From positions 1 to 64,000 of the forward strand of contig JAUNVA010000007.1 in assembly GCA_030537895.1 (NCBI GenBank): DNA of 64,000 nt, given 5' to 3'. Of this stretch, positions 16,551 to 25,260 are shown in pieces. A model generated the notes under the pieces. That model saw nothing but the letters and a program-made list of their open reading frames with translations, made no database searches and was not told the origin of the DNA. The position numbers and the translations under genes were made by a program. Position 1 is the first letter of the stretch. Every line of letters begins with the position of its first letter. The stretch comes from Bowdeniella nasicola. GTDB taxonomy: Bacteria; Actinomycetota; Actinomycetes; Actinomycetales; Actinomycetaceae.

Positions 16551-16683
16551 GGTGACGGCAGGGCCACGTCACAGCACGTCACGTGACGGCATGACACACG
16601 AGCGGCACACAGCAGGTGAGCAGCGGGAGCCGGCGAAGTCGGACGCTATTCGCGCCACGGCACCTCCCTCGAAGGCTCATCCT

Positions 16684-16776
16684 CATCGATACCCCTCAAC
16701 GGTCCCGAAACGCTCGTTCATAGAGGGGTGTCGACGCCACAGAGGGGTGTCGACGCCATACACGGGTATCGATGCG
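16684..16776. repeat. Cluster of four operator-like motifs
   Basis: AGAGGGGTGTCGACGCCA occurs at 16722-16739 and 16741-16758 (19-bp period). A related GGGTATCGATGCG is at 16764-16776 and an inverted copy (TGAGGGGTATCGATG) at 16684-16698. Each has a central TCGA in a quasi-palindrome. They look like a multi-site binding platform for a regulator. Confidence 0.75.
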
Positions 16777-16831
16777 TGAGAAGGGGCGATTGCGGAGCGG
16801 GCTCGCGATACTGTCACGACAATCGTGGCAG

Positions 16832-17839
16832 CTAGGTGGTGGCCCGCTCGATCAGAGTCGCCGGGAACAGGATCTCGTGCGGAACGGGGCTACCCGTCAG
16901 GGCCTCCAAGGCAAGGGAGAGCGCTGATTCCCCCTGCGCGGCGGGGTCCTGTGCCATGGTTGTGAGGCCCAAAACCTCAGAGAGTTCCGAGCCGTCAATG
17001 CCGATGACCGCCAAATCCTCAGGCACGCGCCTGCCAAGATCTGCCGCGGCCGCTAAAATACCCGCGCACTGCAGATCGGAAAAACCGAGGAGCGCCGTGA
17101 TGTCTGGCCGCGTCCGCAGCAGGTCACGGGTCGCCACCCGAGCCGCCTCCCGGCTGTAAGCACAGTGCGCAACAAGCTCGTAGTCCGGCCCTACGCTCGC
17201 CCCTTTAAGCGCATCCTCATATCCGCGCAGCCTCAGGAGCGGCGGCGCGGTCTCCGAGTCGTCATCGCCCGGTCCCGTCACGTGCCCAATGGTGCGATGC
17301 CCCCGCGCCAACAGATACTCCGTAGCCTCGCGAGCCGTGGCCCGTTCATCGATATGCACGGCAATGTGGTCCGGTGACGTATGCCCCAAGAATACGAGCG
17401 GAACCTCGAGCCGTTCCAGTTCGGCGATCTCGCCCGCGTCCACGGGCAGCCCACAGACGATCACGGCGTCGGCCCGCCGTTTGAGGCGCCGCGCCCGCAC
17501 CGGCAGTCGGGCGTCAGCCCCCTGCCCCACTCGGCTGCCCATCCCCATCGAGAACACCGCGGTGGTGAAGCCCTCATCGCGCGCCGAACGCACGATCGCT
17601 TCCACAGCCTCGGACACGAACCAGGTATTGAGCCGTGAACAGACGAGCGCGATGGTCCGGGTCACGCCCGTCGCGAGCGAGGCCGCCGCAGGAGAGGCCG
17701 CGTAGCCGAGCTGAGCTGCGACGCGACGCACCCGCTCTGCCGTCTGCTCGTTCACGTTAGGGAGATAACGCAACGCACGGGAGACCGTCGCTGCCGAGAC
17801 TCCAGCCTCCGCCGCGACATCGGAAATTGAGGGCTCCAC
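16832..17839 (-). CDS. LacI-family transcriptional regulator
   Basis: This 335-aa repressor has an N-terminal LacI HTH (ISDVAAEAGVSAATVSRALR), a hinge region and a periplasmic-binding-type effector domain (LIERATT C-terminus). The start is taken at GTG 17839, 7 nt after the HAD phosphatase stop and followed directly by the HTH; a longer reading would overlap the phosphatase gene. It likely controls the neighbouring sugar ABC operon through the two TGCAARCGCTTTCA operators. The effector is probably the transported sugar or a derivative. Confidence 0.92.
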   Translation of the reverse strand: MEPSISDVAAEAGVSAATVSRALRYLPNVNEQTAERVRRVAAQLGYAASPAAASLATGVTRTIALVCSRLNTWFVSEAVEAIVRSARDEGFTTAVFSMGMGSRVGQGADARLPVRARRLKRRADAVIVCGLPVDAGEIAELERLEVPLVFLGHTSPDHIAVHIDERATAREATEYLLARGHRTIGHVTGPGDDDSETAPPLLRLRGYEDALKGASVGPDYELVAHCAYSREAARVATRDLLRTRPDITALLGFSDLQCAGILAAAADLGRRVPEDLAVIGIDGSELSEVLGLTTMAQDPAAQGESALSLALEALTGSPVPHEILFPATLIERATT

Positions 17840-17846
17840 CTGGGCC

Positions 17847-18710
17847 CTACCTCGTGAGCAGTGCCGAGAGCACGAACGCGAGCCCGCCCTCATCGATCGA
17901 GACGGTCAGGGCGTCGGCGCTCTGTTTGACGATATCCATGGCCTGGCCCATCGCGACCGACCAATGCGCCCACTCGAGCATGTCGAGATCGTTCGTACCA
18001 TCGCCAACGGCGACCGTCGCGTTTCGTTCACGCTCCAAGCGCCCCCGCAACATCTCGAGGGCGGAGGCCTTCGAAACACCCTGGGGGGAGATGTCCATCC
18101 AGGCCGTCCATCCCACCGAATAGCTCACGCCGTGCATCCCACTGTCCTGGATGATGGTGCGCAGCTCCTCCGCGCTAAGGTCCGGTGCCCGTACCGTCAC
18201 GCGCGATGCTGCGATGTGGCAGACCTCCTCGAAGGAGACCACCGGGATGTCATCGGGCAGCTCCCCGGCGGGAAACTTGCCCGTGGTGAGGTGGCGCCCA
18301 TCGGCATCGTCAACGAGGAAGAGGGCGCCCGGCACAATCTCGACAAGCTCCTCCAAGACGTCGCGTGGGTCGAACGTGACAACGTCTGTCAGGGTGTAAC
18401 CTTCCTCCGAATCATCGAGTTCCGTCACGACCGCGCCGTTGGAGCAGACGGCGTAGCCCTCGTGAATATCCAGCTGGCGGGCGATCGGCATGACGCCGCT
18501 GATGCCGCGCCCGGTCGCGAGGATCACGTCCGCCCCCGAGCGGCGCAGCACCGTAATCCCCTTCTTCACAACGGGGTGCAGGTTCCCGTCATAGTCGACA
18601 ATCGTGCCGTCGATGTCGAGGGCGACAAGCAGCTCGCGGCAGGCGGGAAGCGTCTCGGGGATGGTGAAGCTCGGTCGGCCCGCGGCTCGGGAGGTCATGG
18701 AGCTGGACAC
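17847..18710 (-). CDS. HAD-superfamily (Cof-type) phosphatase
   Basis: This 287-aa cytoplasmic hydrolase has the four HAD motifs: nucleophile DIDGTIVD, motif II in VILATGRG, Lys in the cap-proximal region and motif IV GDGTNDLDML. The inserted C2-type cap places it with Cof/YbjI-like sugar phosphatases. GTG 18710 or ATG 18698 (MTSRAAGRPS) may be the start. It lies 2 nt after serS and 7 nt before the LacI gene on the same strand, so the three form a likely operon. A sugar-phosphate substrate is inferred. Confidence 0.9.
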   Translation of the reverse strand: MSSSMTSRAAGRPSFTIPETLPACRELLVALDIDGTIVDYDGNLHPVVKKGITVLRRSGADVILATGRGISGVMPIARQLDIHEGYAVCSNGAVVTELDDSEEGYTLTDVVTFDPRDVLEELVEIVPGALFLVDDADGRHLTTGKFPAGELPDDIPVVSFEEVCHIAASRVTVRAPDLSAEELRTIIQDSGMHGVSYSVGWTAWMDISPQGVSKASALEMLRGRLERERNATVAVGDGTNDLDMLEWAHWSVAMGQAMDIVKQSADALTVSIDEGGLAFVLSALLTR

Positions 18711-18712
18711 TC

Positions 18713-19984
18713 TCAGCGCAGCGGTTCCATGACCTCGAGACCCCCCATGTAGGGGCGCAGCCCCTCGGGGACGACAACGGAGCCGTCCTCGCGTTGGTGG
18801 TTTTCGAGGATGGCCACGATCCAGCGGGTCGTGGCGAAGGTGCCGTTCAGGGTGGCGACGGGGCGAATCTGCCCGTCGTGGCGTTCGCGCACCTTGAGGC
18901 GTCGGGCCTGGAAGGTCGTGCAGTTCGAGGTCGAGGTGACCTCCATGTAGCGTTCCTGGGTCGGCAGCCAGGCCTCGCAGTCGAACTTGCGGGCGGCCGA
19001 GGAGCCGAGGTCGCCAGCGGCGACGTCGATCACCCGGTAGGGAAGTTCGACCTTCGCCAGCATGTCCTCCTCAAAACCGAGGAGGCGCAGGTGTTCCTCA
19101 TGGGCCTCTTCGATGGAGCAGTAGGAGAACATTTCCACCTTGTTGAACTGGTGTACGCGGATGATGCCGCGCGTGTCCTTGCCATAGGAGCCGGCCTCGC
19201 GGCGGTAACACGTGGACCAGCCCGCATAGCGTCGCGGACTCCCACCGAGGTCTAGGATTTCGTCGGCGTGGTAGCCCGCGAGCGCCACCTCGGACGTCCC
19301 GGTGAGGTAGAGGTCGTCGGTGGCCAGGCGGTAGACCTCGTCAGCGTGCTCGCCAAGGAAGCCGGTACCGTCCATGACCTCGGGGGAGACGAGGGTCGGG
19401 GTCATCATGGGGGTGAATCCGGCCTGGATCGCGAGATCCATCGCGCAGTTGAGCAGTGCGAGCTCGAGACGCGCCCCCACCCCCGTCATGTAGTAGAAGC
19501 GGGATCCGGCTACCTTCACGCCGCGCTTGACGTCGATCGCGCCGATCCCCTCCCCGAGATCCAGATGGTCCTTCGGGGTGAACCCCTCGGCGGCGAAGTC
19601 GCGCCGCTCGGGTCCCGCGGTGCGAAGGACGACGAAGTCCTCCTCGCCACCGGCCGGCGCATCCTCGATGATGTTGTCCAACTGGTAGGCGAGACGCATG
19701 AGCTCGGCCTCGGCCTCCTCCGCCTCGGCAGCCAGGCGTTTGACCTCATCCGCGAGGCTCCGGGCCCGCTCGATAGCCTCCGCACGCCCATCCGGCCCAG
19801 CCTGTCCGATCTTTCGGGACGCGGCCTTGTGGTCGGCTCGGGTGTCCTCGTGGCGCTGCAGGGCGGTGCGGCGGGTCTCGTCAGCGGCAAGGATCTGGTC
19901 AATCAGTCCTTCGTCGGCTCCGCGCGCCCGTTGGGAGGCGCGCGCGACGTCCGGATTGGCGCGCAAAGCTCGAAGATCGATCAT
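18713..19984 (-). CDS. serS: Seryl-tRNA synthetase
   Basis: This 423-aa class II aminoacyl-tRNA synthetase charges tRNA-Ser, two copies of which lie at 9956 and 10102. It has the N-terminal coiled-coil tRNA-binding arm (residues 25-100, [18 protein letters not shown] start), motif 2 around [20 protein letters not shown] and motif 3 near [19 protein letters not shown]. The start at ATG 19984 is supported by the conserved MIDLRALR beginning and by a TACGCT box 6 nt upstream; an in-frame extension upstream is rejected. Confidence 0.97.
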   Translation of the reverse strand: MIDLRALRANPDVARASQRARGADEGLIDQILAADETRRTALQRHEDTRADHKAASRKIGQAGPDGRAEAIERARSLADEVKRLAAEAEEAEAELMRLAYQLDNIIEDAPAGGEEDFVVLRTAGPERRDFAAEGFTPKDHLDLGEGIGAIDVKRGVKVAGSRFYYMTGVGARLELALLNCAMDLAIQAGFTPMMTPTLVSPEVMDGTGFLGEHADEVYRLATDDLYLTGTSEVALAGYHADEILDLGGSPRRYAGWSTCYRREAGSYGKDTRGIIRVHQFNKVEMFSYCSIEEAHEEHLRLLGFEEDMLAKVELPYRVIDVAAGDLGSSAARKFDCEAWLPTQERYMEVTSTSNCTTFQARRLKVRERHDGQIRPVATLNGTFATTRWIVAILENHQREDGSVVVPEGLRPYMGGLEVMEPLR

Positions 19985-19990
19985 GTGCCC

Positions 19991-19996
19991 AGCGTA
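19991..19996 (-). promoter_or_regulatory. -10 box of leaderless serS
   Basis: TACGCT is 6 nt before ATG 19984 on the minus strand, with no ribosome-binding site. It is back to back with the promoter of the lipid kinase gene. Confidence 0.6.
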
Positions 19997-20066
19997 TCCG
20001 ATCACCGCGCGAGCACGCCCCCACCGGCACGTCGCACCGCGATGGTGTGCGCCATCTACCGCCATC

Positions 20067-20072
20067 TAGACT
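20067..20072 (+). promoter_or_regulatory. -10 box of leaderless lipid kinase gene
   Basis: TAGACT lies 6 nt before ATG 20079, with no ribosome-binding site. Confidence 0.6.
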
Positions 20073-20078
20073 GGCGCT

Positions 20079-21245
20079 ATGGATCCCCTCCTCGTGGCGC
20101 TTGCGGTGGCCTCGCTGATTCTGGCCACTACTGCACTGGGCTTCTCCCTGGCCGCCTGGCGCCGCTCCGCCCCACCACCTGCGATGGCCGTGGCGACGAG
20201 CGATCCCGACTTCTGCGGGGACGACTACCATGCGGGACCACCCGCCGTGATCGTGAATCCTTCCAAGGTCGGCAACCTTGAGGAACTGCGCGCCATCTGC
20301 GAGCGGGTGGCCGCCCAGGCCAACCTGGGTACTCCCCTGTGGTTCGAAACCAGCGAAGAGGACCCCGGGCAAGGGCCCACCCGAGCCGCCGTAGAGGCGG
20401 GTGCGGGTTTCGTTGTCGCGGTCGGCGGTGACGGTACGGTCCGTCAGGTAGCCACCGCGCTCGCAAATACCGGCGTGCCCCTCGGCGTGGTGGCGATGGG
20501 CACCGGCAACCTGCTGGCACGCAACCTCGGCTTGCCGCTCGGGTCGGTCGCGGACCAGGTGACCACCGCGTTCACGGGCACGGACCGCCCGATGGACGTC
20601 GGCTGGCTCTCCGCCGAGCCGCTCAGCGCCGCGGAGCGCGAGAGCACCGTCGGAGAGCCCAGCTACCGCGACTTCCGCGATGGGGACGGCGCCGTCCCAG
20701 TCGCCACCCGCGGGCAGGAGCACATCTTCCTCGTCATCGGGGGCCTCGGGTTTGATGCCGCCATGGTCGCGGGGGCCAATGCCCAATTGAAGGCGAGGAT
20801 CGGCTGGCTCGCCTACTCGGTAACCGCCGTAAAGTCGATGGTGCGCCGACGCATCGGAGTGCGCATGTGGGTGGGAGGCGCACGCGAACCGGAGGAGCTG
20901 TACGCGCGCACCGTCATGTTCGCCAACTGCGGGCGCTTGCCCGGCGGGGTCGTCCTCGCCCCCGACGCCGAGCTCGACGACGGCTGGCTCGACATCGCCA
21001 CTATCGACACGCGCGGGGGGCTCGTGGGATGGGCCTCCGTGGGCGGGCGGATCCTCCTGCAGGGCGTCGGTGTGCGCCGCGACCCCATCTCCTGGGCTCC
21101 GGGCACCATGACGTTCCGGCGCGGCACGCAGGTGCGGGTCGAGACGGATCATCCCGAGGCCGTGCAGGTCGACGGTGACGTCATCGCCATCGCCTCCACC
21201 ATCAACGCCCGCGTCGAGCGCGGCGCACTCCTCGTCCGCACCTAG
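20079..21245 (+). CDS. Diacylglycerol kinase-family lipid kinase
   Basis: This 388-aa protein has one N-terminal membrane helix (residues 2-27) and a cytoplasmic DAGK catalytic domain starting at AVIVNPSKV. The nucleotide-binding GGDGTVRQVA motif begins near residue 116 and is followed by MGTGNLLARNL. The C-terminal half has the beta-sandwich with VQVDGDVI. It phosphorylates a lipid such as diacylglycerol or a sphingoid/isoprenoid lipid using ATP. Start by leaderless signal. It is 23 nt upstream of the large membrane protein gene, so the two may share regulation. Confidence 0.92.
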   Translation: MDPLLVALAVASLILATTALGFSLAAWRRSAPPPAMAVATSDPDFCGDDYHAGPPAVIVNPSKVGNLEELRAICERVAAQANLGTPLWFETSEEDPGQGPTRAAVEAGAGFVVAVGGDGTVRQVATALANTGVPLGVVAMGTGNLLARNLGLPLGSVADQVTTAFTGTDRPMDVGWLSAEPLSAAERESTVGEPSYRDFRDGDGAVPVATRGQEHIFLVIGGLGFDAAMVAGANAQLKARIGWLAYSVTAVKSMVRRRIGVRMWVGGAREPEELYARTVMFANCGRLPGGVVLAPDAELDDGWLDIATIDTRGGLVGWASVGGRILLQGVGVRRDPISWAPGTMTFRRGTQVRVETDHPEAVQVDGDVIAIASTINARVERGALLVRT

Positions 21246-21256
21246 TGCGAACCCCA

Positions 21257-21262
21257 TAGGGT
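21257..21262 (+). promoter_or_regulatory. -10 box of leaderless membrane protein gene
   Basis: TAGGGT lies 6 nt before ATG 21269, with no ribosome-binding site. Confidence 0.5.
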
Positions 21263-21268
21263 GGTGCC

Positions 21269-23602
21269 ATGTTGAACCATCGGCCTGCCCGGGGTGCCGC
21301 CCACCAGCCGCCCATCGGCGTGAGGACGGATGCACCCCACAGGTGGCGAGCACGCCTCGCCGCAACCCTGACCGCCCTCCTGACGGTGCTGATCGCACTC
21401 GCCGCCCCCGCTTCGGCCGAACCGGCCCCGTCGCGCGACGAGGCGCCGACCCCCCTGATCCTCGTGGGGCTCGGCGCCCTGCGCTGGAGTGACGTCGACC
21501 CACAGACCACGCCCCACCTGTGGGGCCTCATGCACGCGGGTGACGCCCACGCGGGTTCGATCGTGGTGCGAGCGCTCTCCTCCACGACCTGCCCGGCCGA
21601 CGCCTGGCTCACCGTCTCCGCGGGCCGGAGAGCAGCCGGCGCACCCCGCGGCGAAGCGTGCGCCGCAATGCCCATCGCGTCCTCTCCTATCCGAGCGGAG
21701 GACTGGTCCGACTACCTCGAGGCGGCCGCCACCGCCGACTATGGTGCCGCCCCAGGAACGCTCGGCGCGATGCTGGCCGATGGGGCGATCCGCACCGCCG
21801 CGCTCGGCCCCGGAGCGGTGCTCGCTCTCACCCAACCAGACGGCTCCCTCGCCGATCCCGACCTCGCCACGAGTGCGCCCCTCACCGCGTCGCGTGCGCT
21901 CGATGCCACCCGCGCGGCACTCGATTCGGGGGCCCGCTTCATCACCGTTGACGCGGCGAGCGGGGTCGACGAAGAACAGCGTGTCTATCCGGCCGTGCCC
22001 ACCGCACCCGCCTACGACGACGCCGCAGCTCGCGAGATCGCCCGCACCCTCGACTCCCACCTGGGCGCAGTTGTCCAGGCAGCGCGCGAGGCGGGAGGAC
22101 CGGTCCGGGTGATCGCGGCGGGCCTGTCCGACCGCTACCGCCGCCCCTCGCTGCACGTCTACGCCGCCGGCACGATCACGGGCCCCGCGGCGAGTGACTC
22201 ACCGACGGTCGCGACCATCGCCTCCGCCGCCACACGTCAACCGGCCCTCACTCAGACAACCGACGTGCTGCCCACCATCGCTACCCACTTTGGTCTGCCC
22301 CTCCCCTCAAGCGCTGTGGGCTCCCCCATCCACTCAAGCGGCACGCATCTGAGCGCGGAGCTCCTCGCCGCCGACCAAGCCGACTACGACCTCCACCTGG
22401 ACCGCAGTCGCGCGGCTGTCCCCTGGTTTTACCCGCTCTATCTTTTCGCCGTCTTCGCCCTCGTGAGCGCAAGCGCTCTCACGCTCGCCGAGCCGCTGCG
22501 CCGCCGCCTCGAACCGTCCATTCACCGTTCGCTCGCTTTCGCCGCCCTCACCTGCCAGGCCGTTCCCCTCGGCGTCTACCTTGTCGACCGCTTGCCGTGG
22601 TGGCGCCTCACCTCGACGACGGCGTTCGTCCTCGCGGGGGTGGCCCTCGCCTCCGCGGCGGTCGCTGCCCTGGCGTTGAGCCTCACCTGTCTGAGACGTA
22701 CCTGCCACGTCGCCCTGCCCGCGGGGTTGCTCGGGGCGACCCTGTGGATGGTGCTGGTGATCGACGCGCTGCTTGGCGCACCTCTGCAACGCACAGCACT
22801 CATGGGTTCCTTCGCTACGGTGGGCGGGCGCTTCTATGGAGTGAACAACACGTCTTTCGTCTTATTGACCGCATCCGGATTCATCACAGCCGCCCTTTGT
22901 GCCCACCTCCTGTCCTCGCGCCGCGCGCGTGCCGCGGCATTCGTCGTGGTGGGGCTGATCACCGTCGTCATTGACGGGGCTCCCTCCATCGGGGCGGACT
23001 TCGGGGGGCCGCCCGCACTGGTTCCCGCGTTCACGATCGGGGCGCTCCTGGTCGCGGGCGTGCGCCTTACCTGGCAACGCGTCCTCGGTGTGTTGCTGGC
23101 TACGGGTGCCGTCGTCGCCGCGATCTCACTCGCGGACTACGCCCGGCCCGCTGCCGAACGCACTCACCTCGGGCGGCTCGTGCAGTCGGTGGTCGACGGT
23201 GAAGCGGGCCAGCTGATCTACCGCAAGGCAGCCGCGAACCTCTCAATTCTGTTCTCTTCCTACTTCACCCTCGCGGCGCTCGTCGCTGTCGCATTCCTCG
23301 CGGTGCTCTACCTCGCGAGCCGGCCGGGCACGGCGGGTGCGGCTCCCGCGCGCAGCTACCGCTGGGTGATGGACCATCAGGACGGACTGCCCGCCGCGAT
23401 CTCGGTGCTGCGTCCGACCGCGATCGGACTTGCCGTCGCGCTCGCACTCGGGTTTGCGCTGAACGATTCGGGGATCGTGATTCCCGCAATCGGGCTCGGC
23501 CTCGCCCTGCCCGCGCTGCTGTCTGCCATCCACCTCATGGCCGCGCGAGATGCGGCCAGCGGCACACGCGACGGTCAGCTCGAGGGGAGCGAAAGACGGT
23601 AG
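21269..23602 (+). CDS. Large secreted-domain plus multi-helix membrane protein
   Basis: This 777-aa protein has a basic N-terminus with a signal/anchor helix (residues 31-50, ending APASA), then an extracellular domain of about 330 residues, and from about residue 390 at least nine transmembrane helices. The extracellular part begins LILVGLGALRWSDVDPQTTP and has SSTTCPADAWLTVSAGRR, the layout of an alkaline-phosphatase-superfamily fold, but the metal ligands are not obvious. Similar proteins are known in actinobacteria without an assigned function. The last 28 bases overlap the convergent glycosyltransferase gene. A cell-envelope role is inferred from the topology and neighbours. Confidence 0.85.
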   Translation: MLNHRPARGAAHQPPIGVRTDAPHRWRARLAATLTALLTVLIALAAPASAEPAPSRDEAPTPLILVGLGALRWSDVDPQTTPHLWGLMHAGDAHAGSIVVRALSSTTCPADAWLTVSAGRRAAGAPRGEACAAMPIASSPIRAEDWSDYLEAAATADYGAAPGTLGAMLADGAIRTAALGPGAVLALTQPDGSLADPDLATSAPLTASRALDATRAALDSGARFITVDAASGVDEEQRVYPAVPTAPAYDDAAAREIARTLDSHLGAVVQAAREAGGPVRVIAAGLSDRYRRPSLHVYAAGTITGPAASDSPTVATIASAATRQPALTQTTDVLPTIATHFGLPLPSSAVGSPIHSSGTHLSAELLAADQADYDLHLDRSRAAVPWFYPLYLFAVFALVSASALTLAEPLRRRLEPSIHRSLAFAALTCQAVPLGVYLVDRLPWWRLTSTTAFVLAGVALASAAVAALALSLTCLRRTCHVALPAGLLGATLWMVLVIDALLGAPLQRTALMGSFATVGGRFYGVNNTSFVLLTASGFITAALCAHLLSSRRARAAAFVVVGLITVVIDGAPSIGADFGGPPALVPAFTIGALLVAGVRLTWQRVLGVLLATGAVVAAISLADYARPAAERTHLGRLVQSVVDGEAGQLIYRKAAANLSILFSSYFTLAALVAVAFLAVLYLASRPGTAGAAPARSYRWVMDHQDGLPAAISVLRPTAIGLAVALALGFALNDSGIVIPAIGLGLALPALLSAIHLMAARDAASGTRDGQLEGSERR

Positions 23603-24369
23603 GGGTGTCCCGGCCGCTGCGCGGCCGCCGCTTCGGAGATGATCTCGGAGGGGATCGGCGAGGTCTGCAGCCGCCGCTTCGCGACGGCGAGCGTGACGTC
23701 ACGATACTGAGCGGCGCGATGGCGCTGAGCTTTGAATGAGGTCCCTGTAGCGCGATGACGCAGGTCGCACGGGATCTCCTGCACTGTGAGACCTGCGCGC
23801 AGCACGTCGATCGTCATGCCGGTTTCGACTCCCCAGCCGCGCGAGAGTGGTGTCGCAGCGTCGTAGGCGTCCCGGTTCAGACAGCGCTGACCGGACAGCG
23901 GCTGGACGGGCTGCCATCCAGTGAACCGCTCAATCGCCTTACGGGATTTACCCACAACGAGCCCACGACCCGCCGCTCCGACCTGTGGGGGCAGGGCGGC
24001 GATGGTCATGTCGACTTCGCCCGCGAGGACGGGCGAGACGAGCGCGTGACATTCGACGGCGCTCTCGCCGAGGTCCGCATCGAGGAAGAGAAGGTGGCGT
24101 TGGGGCCGGTTATCGATGTCACGCATCGCGACGACACTCGCGCCCGTCTCCATCGCGGAGGCCTTACCCCGGTTTACTGCATGGCGAACGACGGCGGCTC
24201 CGGCCGCCCGGGCGATGTGCTGGGTGTCGTCTTCCGACCCGTCATCGACGACGATCACGAGATCGACCCGGTGAATGGCCCGCGCCGCACGAATGGTGGC
24301 GGCGATGGTCGCACTTTCGTTCTTGGCCGGAATGATCGCGGCAATGCGGCGTGCGGGATCGGGGTTCAC
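23575..24369 (-). CDS. GT2-family glycosyltransferase (GpgS-like)
   Basis: This 264-aa cytoplasmic glycosyltransferase has the N-terminal nucleotide-sugar fold (AAIIPAKNESATIAATIRAA, VVDDGSEDDT) and a DXD-like metal site (FLDADLG). The later GQRCLNRDAY and GWGVETGMTIDV segments are typical of glucosyl-3-phosphoglycerate synthase and dolichol-phosphate sugar synthases. It would transfer a sugar from UDP- or GDP-sugar to a phosphoglycerate or polyprenyl phosphate. The start is GTG 24369. The 3' end overlaps the convergent membrane protein gene by 28 nt. Confidence 0.88.
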   Translation of the reverse strand: MNPDPARRIAAIIPAKNESATIAATIRAARAIHRVDLVIVVDDGSEDDTQHIARAAGAAVVRHAVNRGKASAMETGASVVAMRDIDNRPQRHLLFLDADLGESAVECHALVSPVLAGEVDMTIAALPPQVGAAGRGLVVGKSRKAIERFTGWQPVQPLSGQRCLNRDAYDAATPLSRGWGVETGMTIDVLRAGLTVQEIPCDLRHRATGTSFKAQRHRAAQYRDVTLAVAKRRLQTSPIPSEIISEAAAAQRPGHPYRLSLPSS

Positions 24370-24374
24370 GCCCT

Positions 24375-24380
24375 TAGCCT
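24375..24380 (+). promoter_or_regulatory. -10 box upstream of the DNA methyltransferase gene
   Basis: TAGCCT lies 6 nt before an ATG at 24387, in frame with the alkyl-transferase gene. Transcription from here would give either a leaderless start at 24387 or a 72-nt leader carrying the ribosome-binding site of GTG 24459. Confidence 0.5.
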
Positions 24381-24458
24381 AGCGACATGAGCGGCCCGCC
24401 GCAGGGAGTATTCGTGAGACTATGGCGGAAAGGTCGCGAGATGCGAAGGAGGGGCCCG

Positions 24459-24992
24459 GTGGATCGCACGACGCCACAGCCCAGTCAACGCTTCGCCGTC
24501 CTGGAAAGCCCACTGGGCCCGCTCACGGTGCTCCTCGATGACATGCGCGTGATCGGTCTTGCCTATCGCGAGGGCCTGGCGCCCGGCCCGCGGATTCCGC
24601 CGGCAAGAGAGGTCAGCCCACGCACCGATGCACTCGCGGCCGAGGTGGCCGACCAGCTAGGCGAGTACTTCGCCGGGAGGCGGCGCACCTTCGAGCTCGC
24701 CATACGGCCGCGCGGCACCCCCTTCCGCAGGCGCGTATGGGAGGTGCTCCAGCACGTGCCCTACGGTACGCGCCGCACCTACGGGCAGATCGCCGCCCTC
24801 CTCGGCACGCCCGAGGCCGCCCAGGCAGTCGGCCAAGCCGTGGGTGCGAACCCGATTTCCATCATCATCCCGTGTCACCGGATCGTTGGCGCGGACGGCA
24901 ACCTCACGGGCTACCGCGGCGGTCTTGAGCGCAAGCGATTCCTCCTCGCACTGGAAGAGCCCGAAGATCTGGCCCAGGGGCGACTGTTCTAA
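24459..24992 (+). CDS. ogt: Methylated-DNA--protein-cysteine methyltransferase
   Basis: This 177-aa suicide DNA-repair protein removes alkyl groups from O6-alkylguanine onto its own Cys. The active-site IPCHRIVGADG motif and the following GYRGGLERKRFLLALE are clear, as is the HTH-like RRRVWEVLQHVPYGTRRTYG. The GTG start at 24459 is preferred because an AAGGAGGGG ribosome-binding site precedes it by about 6 nt and gives the usual Ogt length; an in-frame leaderless ATG at 24387 would add 24 residues. Confidence 0.95.
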   Translation: MDRTTPQPSQRFAVLESPLGPLTVLLDDMRVIGLAYREGLAPGPRIPPAREVSPRTDALAAEVADQLGEYFAGRRRTFELAIRPRGTPFRRRVWEVLQHVPYGTRRTYGQIAALLGTPEAAQAVGQAVGANPISIIIPCHRIVGADGNLTGYRGGLERKRFLLALEEPEDLAQGRLF

Positions 24993-25191
24993 CTCGGGGC
25001 AAGTCCCGACTCTCACTCCGGCGCGGCTTCGACAACACTCCACCGTGACCACGGGTCGAAGCGGAGGAGCTCGGCCCGACGCCCACGAGAGAAGCAAACG
25101 CGACACACTAGCGTGTCGTGAGATAGCTAAAGCCGTTAATCACCCACAGTGCGATCATCGCCACAAAAATTAGCAGATTCAAGGGTTTTTC

Positions 25192-25209
25192 AACTAATCT
25201 AGATTAGTT
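25192..25209. promoter_or_regulatory. Perfect 18-bp palindrome, probable operator
   Basis: AACTAATCTAGATTAGTT is a perfect palindrome 51 nt upstream of the LacI regulator gene. Its AT-rich character stands out from the surroundings. It likely binds the regulator encoded downstream, giving autoregulation. Confidence 0.7.
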
Positions 25210-25260
25210 CCATCGGTGGCCTTGCATGGGGCAGACGAGGCCTGACTGCTCGGAGGCACC

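Larger units (their letters stand above)
16364..16831. promoter_or_regulatory. 468-bp regulatory region with repeat clusters
   Basis: No gene is supported here. It holds the operator at 16422-16435, two tandem 28-bp units at 16495-16550 and four copies of a GGGTRTCGAYGC-like motif between 16684 and 16776. It separates the binding-protein operon promoter from the end of the LacI gene, both on the minus strand. Confidence 0.7.

Noticed and set aside
25108..25182. 24-residue hydrophobic peptide gene listed as a CDS
   Set aside because: No ribosome-binding site, TTG start and no conservation evidence available; kept only as a finding.
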